From NCBI GenBank assembly GCA_900538365.1, contig UPXT01000044.1, positions 1 to 19,114 on the forward strand: a stretch of DNA of 19,114 nt, in the 5' to 3' direction. Below the pieces are notes generated by a model, which saw only the letters and a program-made list of their open reading frames with translations, was not told the origin of the DNA and searched no databases. Source of the DNA: an uncultured Acidaminococcus sp. (GTDB taxonomy: Bacteria; Bacillota; Negativicutes; Acidaminococcales; Acidaminococcaceae). Shown here one piece after another: positions 1-6,755 of this stretch (position 1 is the stretch's first letter; each line of letters opens with the position of its first letter). The position numbers were made by a program, and so were the translations under genes.

Positions 1-1
1 G

Positions 2-55
2 AGGACACGCACCTGGACGGTCACTTTAGCGCCCCAAAATAAATTATAGAACCAC
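2..55. repeat. 54-bp terminal inverted repeat, left copy
   Basis: This stretch is the exact reverse complement of 19061-19114, 54 of 54 bases. Identity stops abruptly at base 55: the left copy is followed by an A7 run, and the right copy, read in the same sense, by a T7 run. It contains no recognisable gene. A sharp shared edge next to two unrelated flanks is what the end of an insertion sequence or other dispersed repeat looks like. The IS family cannot be assigned from 54 bp. The inner edge touches the U-tract of the terminator at 56-87. Confidence 0.9.
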
Positions 56-87
56 AAAAAAAGAGCACCTGAAAGACTGAGGTGCTC
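56..87 (-). terminator. Rho-independent terminator of the DUF134/NifX-like gene
   Basis: The arms GAGCACCT (63-70) and AGGTGCTC (80-87) form a perfect 8-bp stem with a 9-nt loop. On the minus strand the stem is followed directly by seven U residues (A-run 56-62). It lies 15 bp beyond the stop codon of the gene ending at 103. The repeat copy at 2-55 begins exactly where the U-tract ends. Confidence 0.85.
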
Positions 88-102
88 CCTGCTCTATTCT
101 CC

Positions 103-807
103 TTACTTGTGATGACAGCCGACCTCATGGTGGTCATGATGACCGCAGACATGGGGTTCATTTGAATACACAAGGTTCCCTGCCAAAAAAGCGGCAACAG
201 CGTCGTCACATAAACCGGTTACGCCGGCATAAAAGTTGATTTTTTCCGCGCCCAAGGCCTGTCTTGCGCCTTCACCGATACCGCCGCAAAGGACCGTATC
301 CACACCAGCTTCCCTCAGAAAGCCGCTCAGCGCGCCATGGCCCTGGCCCATCGTAGGCAGAAGGGCGGACGAGACAATAGCACCGTGATCAAGATCGTAG
401 ACTTTAAAGGTTTCCGTCCGGCCAAAATGCTGGAACACGGAACCGTTCTCATAGGGAACCGCAACACGCATAATATCAAATCCTTTCTCTTTCACAAAAT
501 CACTGCCTTGCAAAGCGGGCTCCTTGAGCTTGTAATGGCCTCCGGCAATGACGAGTTTCTTGCCGCTTACAAGGCAGTCAGCAAGGATAAAACGGGCATG
601 GTCATACATATCCGTCACCGTTGTCCGCGCAACCTGCATGTTGTCAGCACAAGCCTTTTGCGTCAAATGTTCATAATCGATAAGACGGATGGTCTCAAAC
701 TCCTCGATAGAAAGAAAGACCGTCTCCGGGTGCTCCCCATCTTCGGGGACAAAACTGTTCCACTCGGGATAAGTCCCTACCCTGCGGCTCCTTTTCGTTC
801 TGCCCAT
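103..807 (-). CDS. DUF134 helix-turn-helix protein fused to NifX/NifB-type cofactor-binding domain
   Basis: The 234-aa protein has two parts. Residues 1 to about 95 match the DUF134 family of small DNA-binding proteins: basic start MGRTKRSRRVGTYP, then LSIEEFETIRLIDYEHLTQ and a helix-turn-helix-like stretch around 46-70. Residues about 110-215 match the dinitrogenase iron-molybdenum cofactor (NifX/NafY) fold, with VFQHFGRTETFKVYD and VDTVLCGGIGEGA. The tail, residues 219-234, is HVCGHHDHHEVGCHHK, with seven His and two Cys, so metal binding is likely. The start at 807 is chosen because an AAGGAGG lies 6 nt upstream and the predicted transcription start is near 830; a longer frame to 837 would begin upstream of that. 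No nitrogenase genes are nearby, so a metal- or redox-sensing regulator is an inference. It has its own promoter and terminator. Confidence 0.85.
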   Translation of the reverse strand: MGRTKRSRRVGTYPEWNSFVPEDGEHPETVFLSIEEFETIRLIDYEHLTQKACADNMQVARTTVTDMYDHARFILADCLVSGKKLVIAGGHYKLKEPALQGSDFVKEKGFDIMRVAVPYENGSVFQHFGRTETFKVYDLDHGAIVSSALLPTMGQGHGALSGFLREAGVDTVLCGGIGEGARQALGAEKINFYAGVTGLCDDAVAAFLAGNLVYSNEPHVCGHHDHHEVGCHHK

Positions 808-825
808 GGCCGGCCTCCTTTTTCC

Positions 826-865
826 GACATATGTCAATTATACCATTATTTCTGACATTTGTCAA
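826..865 (-). promoter_or_regulatory. Consensus promoter with paired palindromic operators
   Basis: On the minus strand TTGACA (860-865) and TATAAT (837-842) are separated by exactly 17 bp, a perfect sigma-70-type promoter, with TG one base before the -10. Two near-identical 10-bp palindromes are superimposed: GACAAATGTC (854-863) overlaps the -35 and GACATATGTC (826-835) covers the predicted start of transcription. Their centres are 28 bp apart. This layout is typical of a repressor that blocks polymerase. The DUF134 protein encoded directly downstream is the obvious candidate for binding it, which is an inference. Confidence 0.8.
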
Positions 866-902
866 AAATAGCGGTACTTACTCCCGCCCTTGACGCAGGG
901 GC

Positions 903-1745
903 TTATTTTTTAGGCGGATAGAGGCCTTTCCGAAAGGTATCCATCATCGTAGCCGTCAGGGTAATGGTTTGAAGTTCTTCTTTTTGGAGTGTTTCTGCAT
1001 CCATCCATTCGGCTGTAGCAAGTTCCCTGTGGTCTACATGAATGGTCGGATCCCCATCGACTTCACAGAAGTACCCTAAGAGCAGATCCGATTCAAAGCC
1101 CCAGGGCTGGGTCGCAAAATAGGTGATGTTCTTAACCTTAAGGCCCACTTCTTCCATGACTTCCCGGCGTACCGTATCTTCACCGGTCTCACCAATTTCC
1201 ACAAAACCAGCAATGAGGGCAAGCCCGCCATAGGCCCTGCCGGCATAGCGGCTCGTAAGGAGCTTTCCGTCATGGATGACACCGACGATAACGGCAGGCA
1301 TGATTTTGGGATAGACCACATGCTCACAGCTGGGGCATTGCATGGCCCGTTCCACTGTATCATGGACCATTTCATGGCCGCAGGCTCCGCAAAACCGATT
1401 GTCTCGGTACCAGCGGTACAGATGATAGGCCGTTTGACCAGCAAAGCAGAGCGCTTGAGGACGGGCAAGGCGGAATTTACGAACGATTTCATAGGAAAAG
1501 CAGGCCTTTTGGAGCGGCTCCTTGCCCATCCAAAGATAGCAGGACCGGTCCCCCATGCGAAAAAGATACTGCAAATGAGGAAGCTCCTCCTCCTTTAGCA
1601 GTCCGACAAGGGGCACTTCGATTCCTTCGTTCCCTTCCCGAAGGAGGGTTCTGCCGCCATCAAAGGAAAAGACAACATCTTCTTTTTGGGGCGGGACCGG
1701 CATATATTCATTGTGGAAAAGATCTTGACCAATATCCTGCAGCAT
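903..1745 (-). CDS. nudC: NADH pyrophosphatase (NUDIX hydrolase, NudC family)
   Basis: This 280-aa protein is expected to hydrolyse NAD(H), and in characterised homologues to remove NAD caps from RNA. The zinc ribbon is complete (C119, C122, C137, C140; CGACGHEM and CPSCEHVVYPK). The Nudix box at 180-202 fits GX5EX7REUXEEXGU exactly. The NADH-selectivity motif that follows, SQPWPFPxS in E. coli NudC, reads TQPWGFES here (212-219), so substrate preference may differ. The start at 1745 has AAGGAG at proper distance; an in-frame GTG at 1763 overlaps that site and is rejected. It is transcribed away from the nitroreductase. I see no strong terminator before the next minus-strand promoter. Confidence 0.92.
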   Translation of the reverse strand: MLQDIGQDLFHNEYMPVPPQKEDVVFSFDGGRTLLREGNEGIEVPLVGLLKEEELPHLQYLFRMGDRSCYLWMGKEPLQKACFSYEIVRKFRLARPQALCFAGQTAYHLYRWYRDNRFCGACGHEMVHDTVERAMQCPSCEHVVYPKIMPAVIVGVIHDGKLLTSRYAGRAYGGLALIAGFVEIGETGEDTVRREVMEEVGLKVKNITYFATQPWGFESDLLLGYFCEVDGDPTIHVDHRELATAEWMDAETLQKEELQTITLTATMMDTFRKGLYPPKK

Positions 1746-1846
1746 AGGGATTCTCCTTTTCACTTAAATCAAGTTACCCCTATCATACCCTACTTGACGC
1801 AAAGTTGACAGTCCAAAAATCAAAAGTTACGGGGCCGATGTCTGCG

Positions 1847-1895
1847 TTGACAACACTTGGCACGGTCATGGTATAATGTTCAAAAACCTAGGAGG
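1847..1895 (+). promoter_or_regulatory. Promoter and ribosome-binding site of the nitroreductase
   Basis: TATAAT (1872-1877) is preceded by TGG, an extended -10. The best -35, TTGACA (1847-1852), is 19 bp upstream, slightly long. AGGAGG (1890-1895) lies 5 nt before the ATG at 1901. The TTGACA is embedded in the short palindrome GTTGACAAC. Confidence 0.6.
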
Positions 1896-1900
1896 TTACT

Positions 1901-2638
1901 ATGAATAAGACCCTTGAGACCTTGTATTCCCACGTTTCTGTGCGCAGTTTTGAAGGGACTATCCTTTCCGCGGAAACAAAAGACCAGCTTCTTCGAGCTG
2001 CCCAGAGCGGCTCCTCTTCAAACTTCGTCCAGGCCTACTCCCTACTTGATATTACAGATCCAGGTCTGCGAGAAACGCTCGCCGATATCACAAACAGCGC
2101 GGCCTACGTCAAAGAAAGCGGCGCCTTTTATATCTTTGTAGCAGACCTGTACCGTCAAGCCGTGATGCTTGAAAAAGCGGGCAAACCCTTGGATGGTATC
2201 CGGACCATGGAATCGCTCATGGTTGCCATCGTTGATGCCACCATAGCAGCTCAATCCTTTGCAGTCGCCGCGGAATCGATGGGTCTTGGCATCTGCTTCA
2301 TCGGGGGCATCCGCAACGACATCAGGACCGTCGCAAAGCAATTGAACCTGCCAAAATTTACAGTTCCCCTTTTGGGCCTCACCGTCGGTACGCCCCTTGC
2401 CAAAAATGGCGTCAAGCCGCGCCTTCCCAAAAAGAATGTCTATGTGGAAAATACCTATGACAAAAAGACCCTGACGGACCTTCATGACTACGACGCCATT
2501 ATGAGGACATATTACAGTGAGCGGGACAGCAACGCAGCGGATACGGACTTTACACAAAAAATGACAGAGTTTTTTAGCGTGATTCGCCGAAAAGAAGTTG
2601 GTGAATTTTTGAAGGAGCAAGGGTTCCGCTTGGAGTAG
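1901..2638 (+). CDS. NfsA/FRP-type NAD(P)H nitroreductase, FMN-dependent
   Basis: The 245-aa length is normal for oxygen-insensitive nitroreductases/flavin reductases of the NfsA group, which reduce nitro compounds, quinones or free flavin with NAD(P)H on bound FMN. Visible signatures are HVSVRSF at 11-17, GSSSNFVQAYS near 37-47 (FMN-binding), GLGICFIGGIRN at 128-139 and KPRLP at 172-176, the basic motif typical of the NfsA subgroup. There is no signal peptide, so it is cytoplasmic. It is the only plus-strand protein gene of the window, has its own promoter, and converges on tRNA-Ser. The exact physiological substrate cannot be told from sequence. Confidence 0.9.
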   Translation: MNKTLETLYSHVSVRSFEGTILSAETKDQLLRAAQSGSSSNFVQAYSLLDITDPGLRETLADITNSAAYVKESGAFYIFVADLYRQAVMLEKAGKPLDGIRTMESLMVAIVDATIAAQSFAVAAESMGLGICFIGGIRNDIRTVAKQLNLPKFTVPLLGLTVGTPLAKNGVKPRLPKKNVYVENTYDKKTLTDLHDYDAIMRTYYSERDSNAADTDFTQKMTEFFSVIRRKEVGEFLKEQGFRLE

Positions 2639-2656
2639 CTGGGACTTGGCGAGGAG

Positions 2657-2681
2657 ACTGCGTTGATTCTCTGCACGCAGT
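2657..2681 (+). other. Weak hairpin downstream of the nitroreductase
   Basis: ACTGCGT (2657-2663) and ACGCAGT (2675-2681) can pair with an 11-nt loop shortly after the nitroreductase stop. The T6 run lies 16 nt further on (from 2698), so this is not a canonical terminator. The convergent hairpin at 2723-2750 may serve both genes. Confidence 0.25.
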
Positions 2682-2713
2682 ACATCAAATCAGCCCGTTT
2701 TTTAGTCTGAATA

Positions 2714-2750
2714 AAACACAAAAAGCCTTCAGGATTGCTCCTGAAGGCTT
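2714..2750 (-). terminator. Rho-independent terminator of tRNA-Ser
   Basis: A perfect 12-bp stem (2723-2734 with 2739-2750, loop TTGC) is followed on the minus strand by a U-rich tail with only a G interrupting it. It sits 11 bp beyond the 3' CCA of the tRNA. On the plus strand the tail is not U-rich, so orientation favours the tRNA. Confidence 0.85.
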
Positions 2751-2761
2751 ATCATTTGATA

Positions 2762-2852
2762 TGGCGGAGTGGCAGGGATTTGAACCCTGGCGAGGTTTAA
2801 CCCTCCTAACGATTTAGCAAACCGTCCTCTTCAGCCACTTGAGTACCACTCC
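2762..2852 (-). tRNA. tRNA-Ser (anticodon GCU)
   Basis: On the minus strand the acceptor arms GGAGTGG (2846-2852) and CCACTCC (2766-2772) pair perfectly, followed by discriminator G and an encoded CCA (2762-2764). The anticodon loop TTGCTAA carries GCT (2816-2818), closed by a 5-bp stem with one G-U pair. The T-loop GTTCAAATC and a long variable arm are present, as expected for class II serine tRNAs. It reads AGC/AGU codons. It stands alone with its own promoter and terminator. Confidence 0.95.
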
Positions 2853-2873
2853 GTTAAAACAGCTGACTATGTT

Positions 2874-2902
2874 ATCTTACACAATTTTTAGAGGAATGTC
2901 AA
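2874..2902 (-). promoter_or_regulatory. Promoter of tRNA-Ser
   Basis: TTGACA (2897-2902) and TAAGAT (2874-2879) on the minus strand are spaced by 17 bp, giving a short leader before the mature tRNA 5' end at 2852. The element occupies most of the gap between pepC and the tRNA. Confidence 0.8.
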
Positions 2903-2935
2903 GAATATTTTTCAATTTCCTGGAATTTGGCGTCC

Positions 2936-4246
2936 TCAGTGATCTTCATCCCACGCATTGATGATGACAGGCTCATCTTCAAGCATCTTGAGATGCGCAT
3001 CCGTCAAGTGCTTTTTATTGATGACCGCTTCGTAAACAAAGTCCTCAAAATATTTCTCAGAGCAGACGAAATAGCCGCCGTCGCCCACATCCTTACCCCA
3101 GGAATTTTCAATCTTCCAGCGGTCAGGTGCACCCGTTTCATCAAAATGAACGCCTACGAGAATCATGGCATGCGTCGCCGAGCTGCTGTTATACTCCAGA
3201 CGCCGGCCTTTGGGCATATCCGTTGAAAAACCTCCCAAAAGGGCCTCGCAGCAAACGCTCTCCGGATCCCAAACGCCTTCCTTCCGTGCGCCATAAGCTC
3301 CAGCATCGCAGGCGAACCAAATGGCGTCGCCCGCTTTCAGCTGCTTGACGCAAAGGTCTTCCATCTCTTTTTGCGGCAGGTTCAGAGCCAGCATATTCCG
3401 GCCCACCATGTTTTCCACACCGTGGAACTGGATGGGTTTATGAAGGGGCATGATGTCCGTCGGTTCGTTGACGATGGCCACATAATCCCGGAGTGAACCT
3501 TCGACGTACTGATGATAGAAATCAAGGGGCGTCAGGTCCCGTTCCTCATGATAGACCTTATCCTTGTCGCGATAGGAAAAATCAAAAGTCTGGACCGGTT
3601 CTCCAAAAGCAATGCACTGGGCATCGTAGATTTCCTGCATCATTTCCTTCTTGCGTGCATAAGGGTCCTTTCCCGCAAGAACGAGTTCCCTCAGTTCCCA
3701 CGCGTCTTTGCGCACAAGGCGGTTGATGATGCTCACAAAACGGGCCGTATGACCAGACTGGTATGTTTCCGGGTGAACTTGTTTGGGTACGACACCATAT
3801 TTTTCCACAAGGTCAACGGCTTCACACCAGTATCCCCCATCAGCAACGCCTTGAAGCACATACTGCATGAGCTGCCCCTTGATAGGTTCATGGGCATGGT
3901 CGATGACCATCTGAAGGACGTTATTGGCTTTTTCCAGCTTATCATAAAAAGAAAGGTAGTTCTGGGAAAGCTCAAATTCATCGAGCCTACATTTTTCTGC
4001 CACCCTTTCGCGAAGAATATTTAGGGCCGCAAAAAGCCAGCACCGGCCCGATTGTTCCTGTGCCGTAATGCCGCGGGTCTTTACTTCCACGGAAAAAGCA
4101 CCTTTAAGGGCCTCCCCTTTGAGCGGCACATAAGAAAGGTCAGCCATATCGGTTTTATAAAGAGTCATATGAAGAGTCTGTGCCCCGTCTTTTTGGGCAT
4201 AGGACCGACTAAATTCCTGGAGAAGGTCAGGAGTCAATTCTTTCAT
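2936..4246 (-). CDS. pepC: Aminopeptidase C / bleomycin hydrolase family (peptidase C1B)
   Basis: The 436-aa protein is a papain-fold intracellular aminopeptidase that trims N-terminal residues from peptides; family members act as hexameric barrels in the cytoplasm. The catalytic triad is visible: Cys69 in QSGRCWLF with the preceding oxyanion Gln, His359 in SSSATHAMILVGV, and Asn381 in KIENSWG. Length fits PepC. The start at 4246 is preferred because TCCTTT (AAAGGA on the coding strand, 4255-4260) is 8 nt upstream; the in-frame ATG at 4255 would leave no spacing from that site. There is no signal peptide. The gene appears to have its own promoter at 4292-4300. Confidence 0.93.
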   Translation of the reverse strand: MKELTPDLLQEFSRSYAQKDGAQTLHMTLYKTDMADLSYVPLKGEALKGAFSVEVKTRGITAQEQSGRCWLFAALNILRERVAEKCRLDEFELSQNYLSFYDKLEKANNVLQMVIDHAHEPIKGQLMQYVLQGVADGGYWCEAVDLVEKYGVVPKQVHPETYQSGHTARFVSIINRLVRKDAWELRELVLAGKDPYARKKEMMQEIYDAQCIAFGEPVQTFDFSYRDKDKVYHEERDLTPLDFYHQYVEGSLRDYVAIVNEPTDIMPLHKPIQFHGVENMVGRNMLALNLPQKEMEDLCVKQLKAGDAIWFACDAGAYGARKEGVWDPESVCCEALLGGFSTDMPKGRRLEYNSSSATHAMILVGVHFDETGAPDRWKIENSWGKDVGDGGYFVCSEKYFEDFVYEAVINKKHLTDAHLKMLEDEPVIINAWDEDH

Positions 4247-4260
4247 GGAATCCATCCTTT

Positions 4261-4300
4261 CTGCAGCCTTTCGTTTTGAAGCTGCAGTCCTATTATATCA
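4261..4300 (-). promoter_or_regulatory. Extended -10 promoter and leader hairpin of pepC
   Basis: TGATATAAT on the minus strand (4292-4300) is an extended -10 element; no good -35 is seen. The transcribed leader contains CTGCAGC (4261-4267) and GCTGCAG (4281-4287), a perfect 7-bp stem with a 13-nt loop just upstream of the Shine-Dalgarno. There is no U-tract, so any control by this hairpin is speculative. Confidence 0.45.
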
Positions 4301-4354
4301 TACGAAGGTCGCCTTTATCTTTACTCGGCATAAAAATCGCTTCAAATAAATGCC

Positions 4355-5428
4355 TCATCCCTTCGCGTACTTCCTGATCCACTCTTCAATCATCGCGGCA
4401 ATCTCGTCACGATTTGCTTCTTCGAACATAAAATGAGAGTTCCCTTTGATGCCGAGCTTGGGCAAATGGACGACGGTACTCGTAAGACCTTCTTTTTCAT
4501 AGGCCGCTGTAAAGGTATCGGCCGTTTCTGCCATGCGCTGCCACATAGCAGCTGCGGGAATATCAGGAAGGTCTTTTCCAATATAGTCCCCATAATAGAA
4601 GGTGACAGGGATTTTTTTCTCTGCCAACGCTTTATAAGCCGCACTGCCAGGCGCTGCAGCGCCGCCCGGTTCAATGGCGACAATGGCCGCTACATGGGGC
4701 GTGCAGCGCACCGTTTCCCAGCCCGGTCCACCGCCCTGGGAATGGGTCACGAGGATGGACTTTTTCCCCGTCCGGTCGTAGATTTCATCAATGGCAGCAG
4801 CAACGGCCTTTGCGACAACATCCGTATCAATGGCCTGCTCACCGGCGGCGTTATCCATGCCCGTATCCGGTGTCATCTGCCGGAAGAACTGGTTCAAGGC
4901 CGCTTCTCCTTTGGGGAACTTAGAGTCCTTATTATATGTAAAGGCGCCATTTTTGTAGGTGCCGATGCGAAACTGCGTATACCAAGTCTGGTCACTGGGC
5001 GTCGTCGTCATGGTGCCCGCCTTCCCCGTTGCCCCTGCCTCACCACGGCGCGGTTCATCAATAAGGTACACACGGTGACCATGGCGCAAAAAGAAATCCG
5101 CCCAACCCGGCTTGCCGTCCGGCGTCGTCATCCATCCCGTGCGGGACCGACCATAGCCATGGAGAAAGACCATGGGAAGACCCGTTTCCTTTTGGGGCAC
5201 TTCATAAAGGACATTGGCGTGATCCACATGGGCCGTGGACCCTTCCCGCGATGTATAGTAGTGACAGATGTCAAAGGTTCCCGGAGAATGGAGTACGGTC
5301 CCGCCGGCAGAAAAGACGCCTTGTTCCTTGATCTGAAGGGCTTCTGCCGCTTCTCCGAAAGAAACCGTGCTAAAAGTCATCACGGCCGCACTAAAAAGGG
5401 CGGCTGCAAGAAATTGTCTCTTTTTCAT
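4355..5428 (-). CDS. Exported alpha/beta hydrolase
   Basis: This 357-aa protein has an N-terminal signal peptide (MKKRQF, then a hydrophobic alanine-rich core, likely cleavage around residues 26-29), so it should act outside the cytoplasm. The alpha/beta hydrolase features are an oxyanion loop FLHGYGRSRTGW (about 88-99), nucleophile Ser230 in VTHSQGGG, where His replaces the first Gly of GxSxG, and a candidate catalytic His332 in GNSHFMFEEANRDE. The acid may be E253 (AIEPGG) or D281. The likely class is esterase or dienelactone-hydrolase-like; the substrate is unknown. The ATG at 5428 has AAGGAGG 6 nt upstream; an in-frame TTG at 5434 is rejected for lack of spacing. It is the last gene of the 8797-4355 run, 11 bp after the RibD-type gene. 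Confidence 0.85.
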   Translation of the reverse strand: MKKRQFLAAALFSAAVMTFSTVSFGEAAEALQIKEQGVFSAGGTVLHSPGTFDICHYYTSREGSTAHVDHANVLYEVPQKETGLPMVFLHGYGRSRTGWMTTPDGKPGWADFFLRHGHRVYLIDEPRRGEAGATGKAGTMTTTPSDQTWYTQFRIGTYKNGAFTYNKDSKFPKGEAALNQFFRQMTPDTGMDNAAGEQAIDTDVVAKAVAAAIDEIYDRTGKKSILVTHSQGGGPGWETVRCTPHVAAIVAIEPGGAAAPGSAAYKALAEKKIPVTFYYGDYIGKDLPDIPAAAMWQRMAETADTFTAAYEKEGLTSTVVHLPKLGIKGNSHFMFEEANRDEIAAMIEEWIRKYAKG

Positions 5429-5439
5429 CGCCAACCTCC

Positions 5440-6162
5440 TTATCCTTTTACCCGCTCATAGCGGATCCACAACGCATCTTTTGCAAGGACTTCCACACCC
5501 TTTAAGGTAAAGGCTGAGTTCTTCAAAAGGGGCGCCCCATCCATAGCTTCAAAAGAGGTTGCCCCCTTTTCCATTTCTGCGACGGGAACGATGACAAGAC
5601 TCAGTTCATCAATAAGGCCCTCCCGCAGGAAGGTGCCGTTCGTGAGGCCGCCACCGCTTAAGGCAATGCGGGAAATACCAAAAAGGTCCGCTAGTTTTTG
5701 CAGGATGACGGCGCCTTTAAGGCTATCCTTGCCGGCTACGATAGAGGAGACGCCCACTTCCTGGAGGTAGGAAAGATACGCTCCGGGGACTTTTTCCGAC
5801 ACCACTTCAATGATGTGCTGACGGGGCCCTGTGCCGCGCTGCAGGAAAGACCGATGGTAGGCAAGGCTCCCCAGGGGATCGAGGACCACCTGAAAGCCCT
5901 CATTATCTGCCGCTTCTGGGCTCACCCAATCCTTTTTAGGAAGGTCCTTTTTGTCTGCAAGGGCGGTCTCATTAAGTTTTCCCTCGCAGAAGGCTTCCAT
6001 GGTCGCCGCGCCAAAAATGACCGCGTCACAATGGTAACTGTTACGGATCTTGCCAAAGCAATCAAGACCAGGACCGGCCGCTGGATTTTCAAAATATACC
6101 CCATCAATCTTGCCGTTGAGGCTTGTCAGCATATGACAGACAACAAAGGGACGCTGCGTCAT
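5440..6162 (-). CDS. RibD C-terminal-type (dihydrofolate-reductase-fold) reductase
   Basis: The 240-aa protein consists of a single reductase domain of the RibD C-terminal family, NAD(P)H-dependent enzymes with a DHFR-like fold. The start MTQRPFVVCHMLTSLNGKIDG and the ALSGGGLTNGTFLREGLIDELSLVIVP region at about 167-193 are diagnostic. The deaminase domain of true RibD is absent and there is no rib operon nearby, so it is probably a stand-alone reductase rather than a riboflavin enzyme. Its ATG overlaps the stop codon of the flavin-reductase gene as ATGA, and its GGAGGT (6171-6176) lies inside that gene, so the two are translationally coupled. Confidence 0.85.
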   Translation of the reverse strand: MTQRPFVVCHMLTSLNGKIDGVYFENPAAGPGLDCFGKIRNSYHCDAVIFGAATMEAFCEGKLNETALADKKDLPKKDWVSPEAADNEGFQVVLDPLGSLAYHRSFLQRGTGPRQHIIEVVSEKVPGAYLSYLQEVGVSSIVAGKDSLKGAVILQKLADLFGISRIALSGGGLTNGTFLREGLIDELSLVIVPVAEMEKGATSFEAMDGAPLLKNSAFTLKGVEVLAKDALWIRYERVKG

Positions 6163-6716
6163 TTGAGTTTACCTCCATCCTTAAAAGCCGTGCCTACTTT
6201 TTCGCCGAGGACGTGATAGGTGCGATGGAAAGGTTCAAAGGAAAGGGGCGCAAACCGCGTCATATCAAGCTCTCCTGCCTCATCAAGGACGCTTTCGTCG
6301 ACGCTCACATTTTCAATCCTGCCAATGATGGTACCGTCCTCGTTCATCTTAATGAGGGAGCACTCAAGGGCAACGGGAAGATCTGTTACAAGGGGTGCGT
6401 CGACAAGTTCACTTTTTACAACGTGGAAACCCGATTTTTCCACTTTCTTCGGTTCATGTTTTGCCGACACAAGGCCCACGTAATCGGCGGAAACTAGATG
6501 TGCCTTATCAGCAAAGCTGATGGTAAAGGCTTTCTTTGCCTTGATGTTTTCCGTTGTCTGATGACTTGGGCTAAGGCTCAAGATCACCTTGTCGGCTTCA
6601 TAAAGGCCGCCCCAAGCGGCGTTCATAAGATCCGGGTTCCTCTTTTCATCATAGGAACCAATGATGAGGACGGGCAGTGGATAAAAGAATGGTTTCGTGC
6701 CAAGATTTTTACGCAT
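6159..6716 (-). CDS. Flavin reductase-like / FMN-binding split-barrel protein
   Basis: The 185-aa protein begins MRKNLGTKPFFYPLPVLIIG and continues with DLMNAAWGG, LSLSPSHQTTENIKA and AFTISFADKAHLVSADYVG, the pattern of the flavin reductase-like domain that binds FMN in a split barrel. Such proteins either supply reduced flavin or act as small flavoenzymes; the substrate is not evident. The start at 6716 has GGAGGT 6 nt upstream; a longer frame to 6749 has no site. The gene lies 39 bp after the aldo/keto reductase and overlaps the RibD-type gene by 4 bp. Confidence 0.85.
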   Translation of the reverse strand: MRKNLGTKPFFYPLPVLIIGSYDEKRNPDLMNAAWGGLYEADKVILSLSPSHQTTENIKAKKAFTISFADKAHLVSADYVGLVSAKHEPKKVEKSGFHVVKSELVDAPLVTDLPVALECSLIKMNEDGTIIGRIENVSVDESVLDEAGELDMTRFAPLSFEPFHRTYHVLGEKVGTAFKDGGKLK

Positions 6717-6734
6717 AATAGTACCTCCTATTAT
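6715..6734 (-). promoter_or_regulatory. Ribosome-binding site framed by a 7-bp inverted repeat
   Basis: ATAATAG (6715-6721) and CTATTAT (6728-6734) are perfect inverted repeats with a 6-nt loop. The Shine-Dalgarno (6723-6728) falls mainly in the loop, and the first two bases of the ATG lie in the stem. The stem is A/T-rich and short, so it would melt easily; a role in tuning translation is possible but unproven. Confidence 0.4.
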
Positions 6735-6755
6735 CACTGAATGAATCATACCGAT

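Noticed and set aside
2762..2852. tRNA-Ser as integration site of a mobile element
   Set aside because: No integrase gene, no repeated tRNA 3' end and normal flanking genes are seen.
4433..5461. 342-codon open frame on the plus strand
   Set aside because: It is antisense to the exported alpha/beta hydrolase, which has a signal peptide, catalytic motifs and a good ribosome-binding site.
5440..6162. Calling this gene ribD
   Set aside because: The deaminase domain is missing and there are no riboflavin genes nearby; only the reductase fold is supported.
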